Shown here piece by piece: positions 60,988 to 64,000 of a DNA stretch of 64,000 nt. The notes beneath the pieces were generated by a model. It was not told the origin of the DNA. It was given only the letters and a program-made list of their open reading frames with translations, and did not search any database. The stretch is from Silurus meridionalis (lineage: Eukaryota > Chordata > Actinopteri > Siluriformes > Siluridae), in contig NC_060887.1 of NCBI RefSeq assembly GCF_014805685.1, positions 32,414,463 through 32,478,462 of the forward strand, in the 5' to 3' direction. Both the position numbers and the translations under genes were made by a program. Within the stretch, counting starts at the first letter, position 1, and each line of letters begins with the position of its first letter.

Positions 60988-62080
60988 CAGTGGTCCCCAA
61001 CCTTTTTTTGCACCACGGACCGGTGTAATGTAAGACAATATTTTCACGTAAGGTGTGGCGGATAAATGCAACAAAATACGACCGGCATAAAAACTGGTAT
61101 TTTCTAAATATAAAAATAAACGTGAATCCACTGTGTTGTTGTTTGTTCATTTTGCTAGCTTGAGGGTTTTAATTTAACGGTAATGTATTATGTGTTAGTG
61201 GCGGAGCAGGTAGCAGGTACCTTTAAGAAGGTAGCGGCTTGAGGTAAGACATGTGACCGAGGAAAGCATCTTAACATGCATCAAGAGTGAGTCATAGACA
61301 GATGTGGCGGAGAGAATCCGGTAATTGTCCAAAATAAAACATCGTTCAGAATCAGATAATAAATAAAACGAAAATAATGTAATGTAAGTACCGTATTTTC
61401 CAGACTATACGCCGCTACTTTTTTCTCACGCTTTGAACCCCGCGGCTTAAACAACAAAGCGGCTAATTTATGGATTTTTCCTGGGTTTTTCCCGGGTCAC
61501 AAGCTTCAAGCCAAAAAACTGAGCCCCAAAACATAAACCAATGAAATTGCCGAACGGGTTCAGATGAACCAATGAAACTCTTTATATTAAATCAGATGCG
61601 CTCCCACTGAATCGGGCCGCACCACATCATAAATATGGATAAGGTTCCTCTGACGTTTGACCTGCCGTTTACTCGGACTGTCTACAGGAAATGAGAATCA
61701 TTCATCACGCTGAAACCAACCGGGCATAAAAAAACGCACTTCACCTGTGTTCTGAGCTGCACGGCATTGGGAGAAAAGATTCACCGATAGTGATTTTTAA
61801 ACGCACGGCGATACCAAAAGAAAAAGAAATTTTTGTGAAAGGAAAGAGAAAGACAGTGAACAATGACTTTCTTGGTAGGCTACTGTTTAGATACAAGCCA
61901 TGTAACAGACACTGTCTTTCATTAAAGCCTGTGTAAAGTTCATTAGTTTCAGTGTAGACTGCGGCTTATAGACAGGTGCGGCGTATTTATGTTCAAAATT
62001 TAAATCTTTGTCAAATTCAGTGGGTGCGGCTTATTTTTAGGTTCGCTTAATAGTCCAGAAATTACTGTATTCTTTCACTG
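60988..62080. mobile_element. hAT MITE interrupted by a mariner-like element
   Basis: The left terminus CAGTGGTCCCCAACC and body match the copies at 25231 and 32610 up to AATGTAAGTA. Then 677 bp of another element follow, then TTCTTTCACTG. The flanks GTGTACAG (60980-60987) and GTGTACAC (62081-62088) match at 7 of 8. The right terminal part of the hAT body (GGCCCGGTACC region) has been deleted in this copy. Confidence 0.8.
61391..62067. mobile_element. Mariner-like MITE nested in the hAT MITE
   Basis: It starts CCGTATTTTCCAGACTATAC and ends AATAGTCCAGAAATTACTG, imperfect inverted termini flanked by TA on both sides (61389-61390, 62068-62069). Inner blocks GCGGCTTAAACAACAAAGCG and GACTGCGGCTTATAGACAGG are internally related. 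No transposase frame. Confidence 0.8.
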
Positions 62081-62734
62081 GTGTACACGATAAACATAAG
62101 TCATATTGCTAACAGGACATATGGCCCAGTTCTTTTTCATACCTTCCCTTCTCTCTCTCTCCTTGTTGTGTCAGAAACATAAGCAAATCAGGTTTAAAAA
62201 TTTAATTACAGCCATTTTTACTTTATTTTAATATAATTGTCATATTTTATTTTCATTTCAGGGCCAACCTGTTAAAAAATATAGTGGTTCTTGTGTGCAT
62301 GCAGGTGTTATTATTCCAATTTGAGGGTGACCTACAGGTCAGGTTAGGCCAGCTAGGACAGGTCGTAGTACACAGACATGCAATGAGTTCAAATAATTAC
62401 CAGTGTCTTTCCAAATAATTTCCATCCTGTCATTATGGAAAAAAAAGAAGATCACAAATGACTAACATTTAAAAGAATTAAGAGAAATTATGAGGAAGAA
62501 CTTCTTTATAAGAATAAAGCTGTTTACTGGTAAACTAAATTCACAAACTGCACCATATATTGTGAAAAAAACTGAAGGAAAATGGAAAAAATCCCAAAAT
62601 ACCATTCTAAATTGGAAGTGAGAATATGCATGGGGAGCAAAAAAACAAACAAATGAACAGTCAAATCAACTGATCATGAATGATGTTTTTGTAGAAAGAA
62701 TGGAGCTAGTTTTTGGTGAGAGATACATGTATGA
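62081..62734. other. Spacer without recognised genes
   Basis: AT-rich, unassigned. Confidence 0.4.
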
Positions 62735-63255
62735 AACAAAAAAGTATTGGGACACCTGACCTTTCCTGCCATATGTGCTTCTTCTCCAAACTGTTACCAC
62801 AACGTTGGAGGCACACTATCATCTTTGGATGAGGTATAATAGAATTTTGCGTTCACTTGAACTTGGAAACCCAAAGCTGTTCCAGCATGGCAATGCCCCT
62901 GTGCACATAGGGGGGCTCCAGAAAGATCTGGTTTACATACTTTGGAAAGGAAGATCTTGAGTGGCCTGCTATAGAGCTCTGATCTCAACCCTACTAAACA
63001 CCTTTGGAATTAATTGGAACGCTGACTGCACCCCAGGCCTTCACATCTACATCAGAACCTGACTTTACACCCTCAACACCCCTGTGGCCGATAACCACAA
63101 AAGTCCACAAGTACACTCCAAAATCTAATGGAACATCTTTCCAGAAGAAAGAAGAGTAGAGGGAATTATAGGAGTAAATTGAGACTAAATGTGGAATGTG
63201 ATCATCACTTAGCATACTTATGACTAGGTGTCCACAAACTTTTGGCAATTATAAA
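62735..63255 (+). mobile_element. Tc1-derived element, best preserved copy
   Basis: It runs from AAAAAAGTATTGGGACACCT to GGTGTCCACAAACTTTTGGC (inverted ends). Coding remnants include FQHGNAPVHIGG (from TTCCAGCATGGCAATGCCCC) and, in other frames, the CTCAACCCTACTAAACACCT block equivalent to SPDLNPIEHLW, then TTCCAGAAGAAAGAAGAG. It derives from the C-terminal half of a Tc1 transposase gene; the HTH half is absent. Confidence 0.82.
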
Positions 63256-63399
63256 AAAAAAAAAAAAATTTAATCACAATTCAATTAAAGAGACACAAAT
63301 AAGGTAAGGCAACCAAAGCGGTCATAGATCCTAGTATATTTGTTCACTTGTGATCTATGTGGTCCATGTCAGGAAGGAGGTCAGAGGTCATCTTCATTA

Positions 63400-63556
63400 G
63401 GAAGATGCTGTTATCTAGAACGACTTACAACTGAGCGTTTGAGGGTTCAGGGCCTTGCTCAAGGACCCAGTAGTGGTAGCTTGATGGTGCCAGGATTCAA
63501 ATTCATGACCTCCTGAGCCAAAGGCCAATGCTTTATCCACTGAGTTACCACCTCCC
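63400..63556 (-). mobile_element. tRNA-derived SINE, minus strand
   Basis: Plus strand: CAGGGCCTTGCTCAAGGACC, GGATTCAAATTCATGACCTC, CACTGAGTTACCACCTCCCA; the complement gives GAGGTGGTAACTCAGTGG (A box) and a B box GAATTTGAATCC. Near full length. Confidence 0.8.
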
Positions 63557-63664
63557 ACATTTCCTATTGTTACTGCACTTCAAGCGACCATGTCACATTT
63601 ACACACCACATTCAAGATTAACACTCAAATATAGATTCACTTGTTTGTCCCTCCATGGTTTTTG

Positions 63665-63943
63665 TACAGAGACTTTCCTGATCATCATCATCTTTTCTCT
63701 GCTTGTGTTCTATATGGTGGATGTTCAGCCTGGATACATTCATTAGATAACAACATGTGAAATTATTTTATATTAATATATTAATATAATGTGAGGTCCA
63801 GTTACCAGTGTGACACTAAAACAGGTAGTAGTAATGACTACTTTTTACTTAAGTACATGTCAGAGCACAAACTTCTTTAACTTCAGTAATAAAGGATAGT
63901 CAGTACTTGAGTGAAGGATGTGCTTACTTTTGCCATCTCTGAT
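63665..63943 (+). mobile_element. Right part of the hAT-like element seen at 13007
   Basis: From ACAGAGACTTTCCTGATCAT to TTTTGCCATCTCTG it follows 13409-13728 closely, including ATGTGAGGTCCAGTTACCAG and TAGTAGTAATGACTACTTTT. The left half is missing. Confidence 0.75.
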
Positions 63944-64000
63944 ACTTAGCCATCCTGTTTTTGACCACCAGGGTGGTTAAGGTCAAACTTTATATTTCTA

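Noticed and set aside
26555..64000. Search for lyrm4 exons 1-2 (LYR tripeptide, R-R-I/V-R-D motif) on the minus strand
   Set aside because: No splice-bounded match was found by eye; candidates such as 34040-34080 hit stops at once.

Overview
The window is vertebrate genomic DNA, almost certainly from a ray-finned fish. It has spliced genes with GT-AG introns, long AT-rich spacers, very many dinucleotide and tetranucleotide microsatellites, and a dense load of Tc1/mariner, hAT-like, pogo-like, tRNA-SINE and LINE remnants of teleost type. The repeat mix suggests an otophysan such as a catfish, but I cannot fix the species. Only three protein-coding genes can be supported.

Left part (1-10 kb): cyb5a, microsomal cytochrome b5, on the plus strand. 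All five coding exons are present (249-383, 2560-2688, 6636-6665, 6795-6829, 7394-7478) and give a complete 137-residue tail-anchored haem protein. Introns 1 and 2, on either side of the exon with both haem-ligand histidines, carry about 1 kb and 2.7 kb of a composite TTTC tetranucleotide array broken by a recurring spacer.

Middle (10-26.6 kb): a transposon-rich spacer, then ppp1r3g at 20855-21574 (+). This is a glycogen-targeting regulatory subunit of protein phosphatase 1, in one very GC-rich coding exon. At 26486-26554 on the minus strand is what I read as the last coding exon of lyrm4 (ISD11, iron-sulfur cluster assembly), convergent with ppp1r3g. From memory, PPP1R3G and LYRM4 are also convergent neighbours in human (6p25), which supports both calls; cyb5a as the next gene does not match the human map.

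Right part (26.6-64 kb): no other convincing coding exon. If the lyrm4 call is right, this is probably its large intron, with exons 1-2 beyond the right edge. It holds many mobile-element copies, including nested insertions whose relative ages can be read from target-site duplications: hAT in Tc1, mariner-like in hAT, hAT-like in Tc1. It also holds a 1.86-kb 5'-truncated LINE with a 12-bp target-site duplication, a fold-back Tc1 fragment, CCAT arrays and a ~590-bp polypurine tract.

The three genes do not form a pathway: one is ER electron transfer, one glycogen metabolism, one mitochondrial Fe-S assembly. I found no clearly new biological system. The most interesting items are the composite array inside cyb5a, the nested transposons and the gene order.
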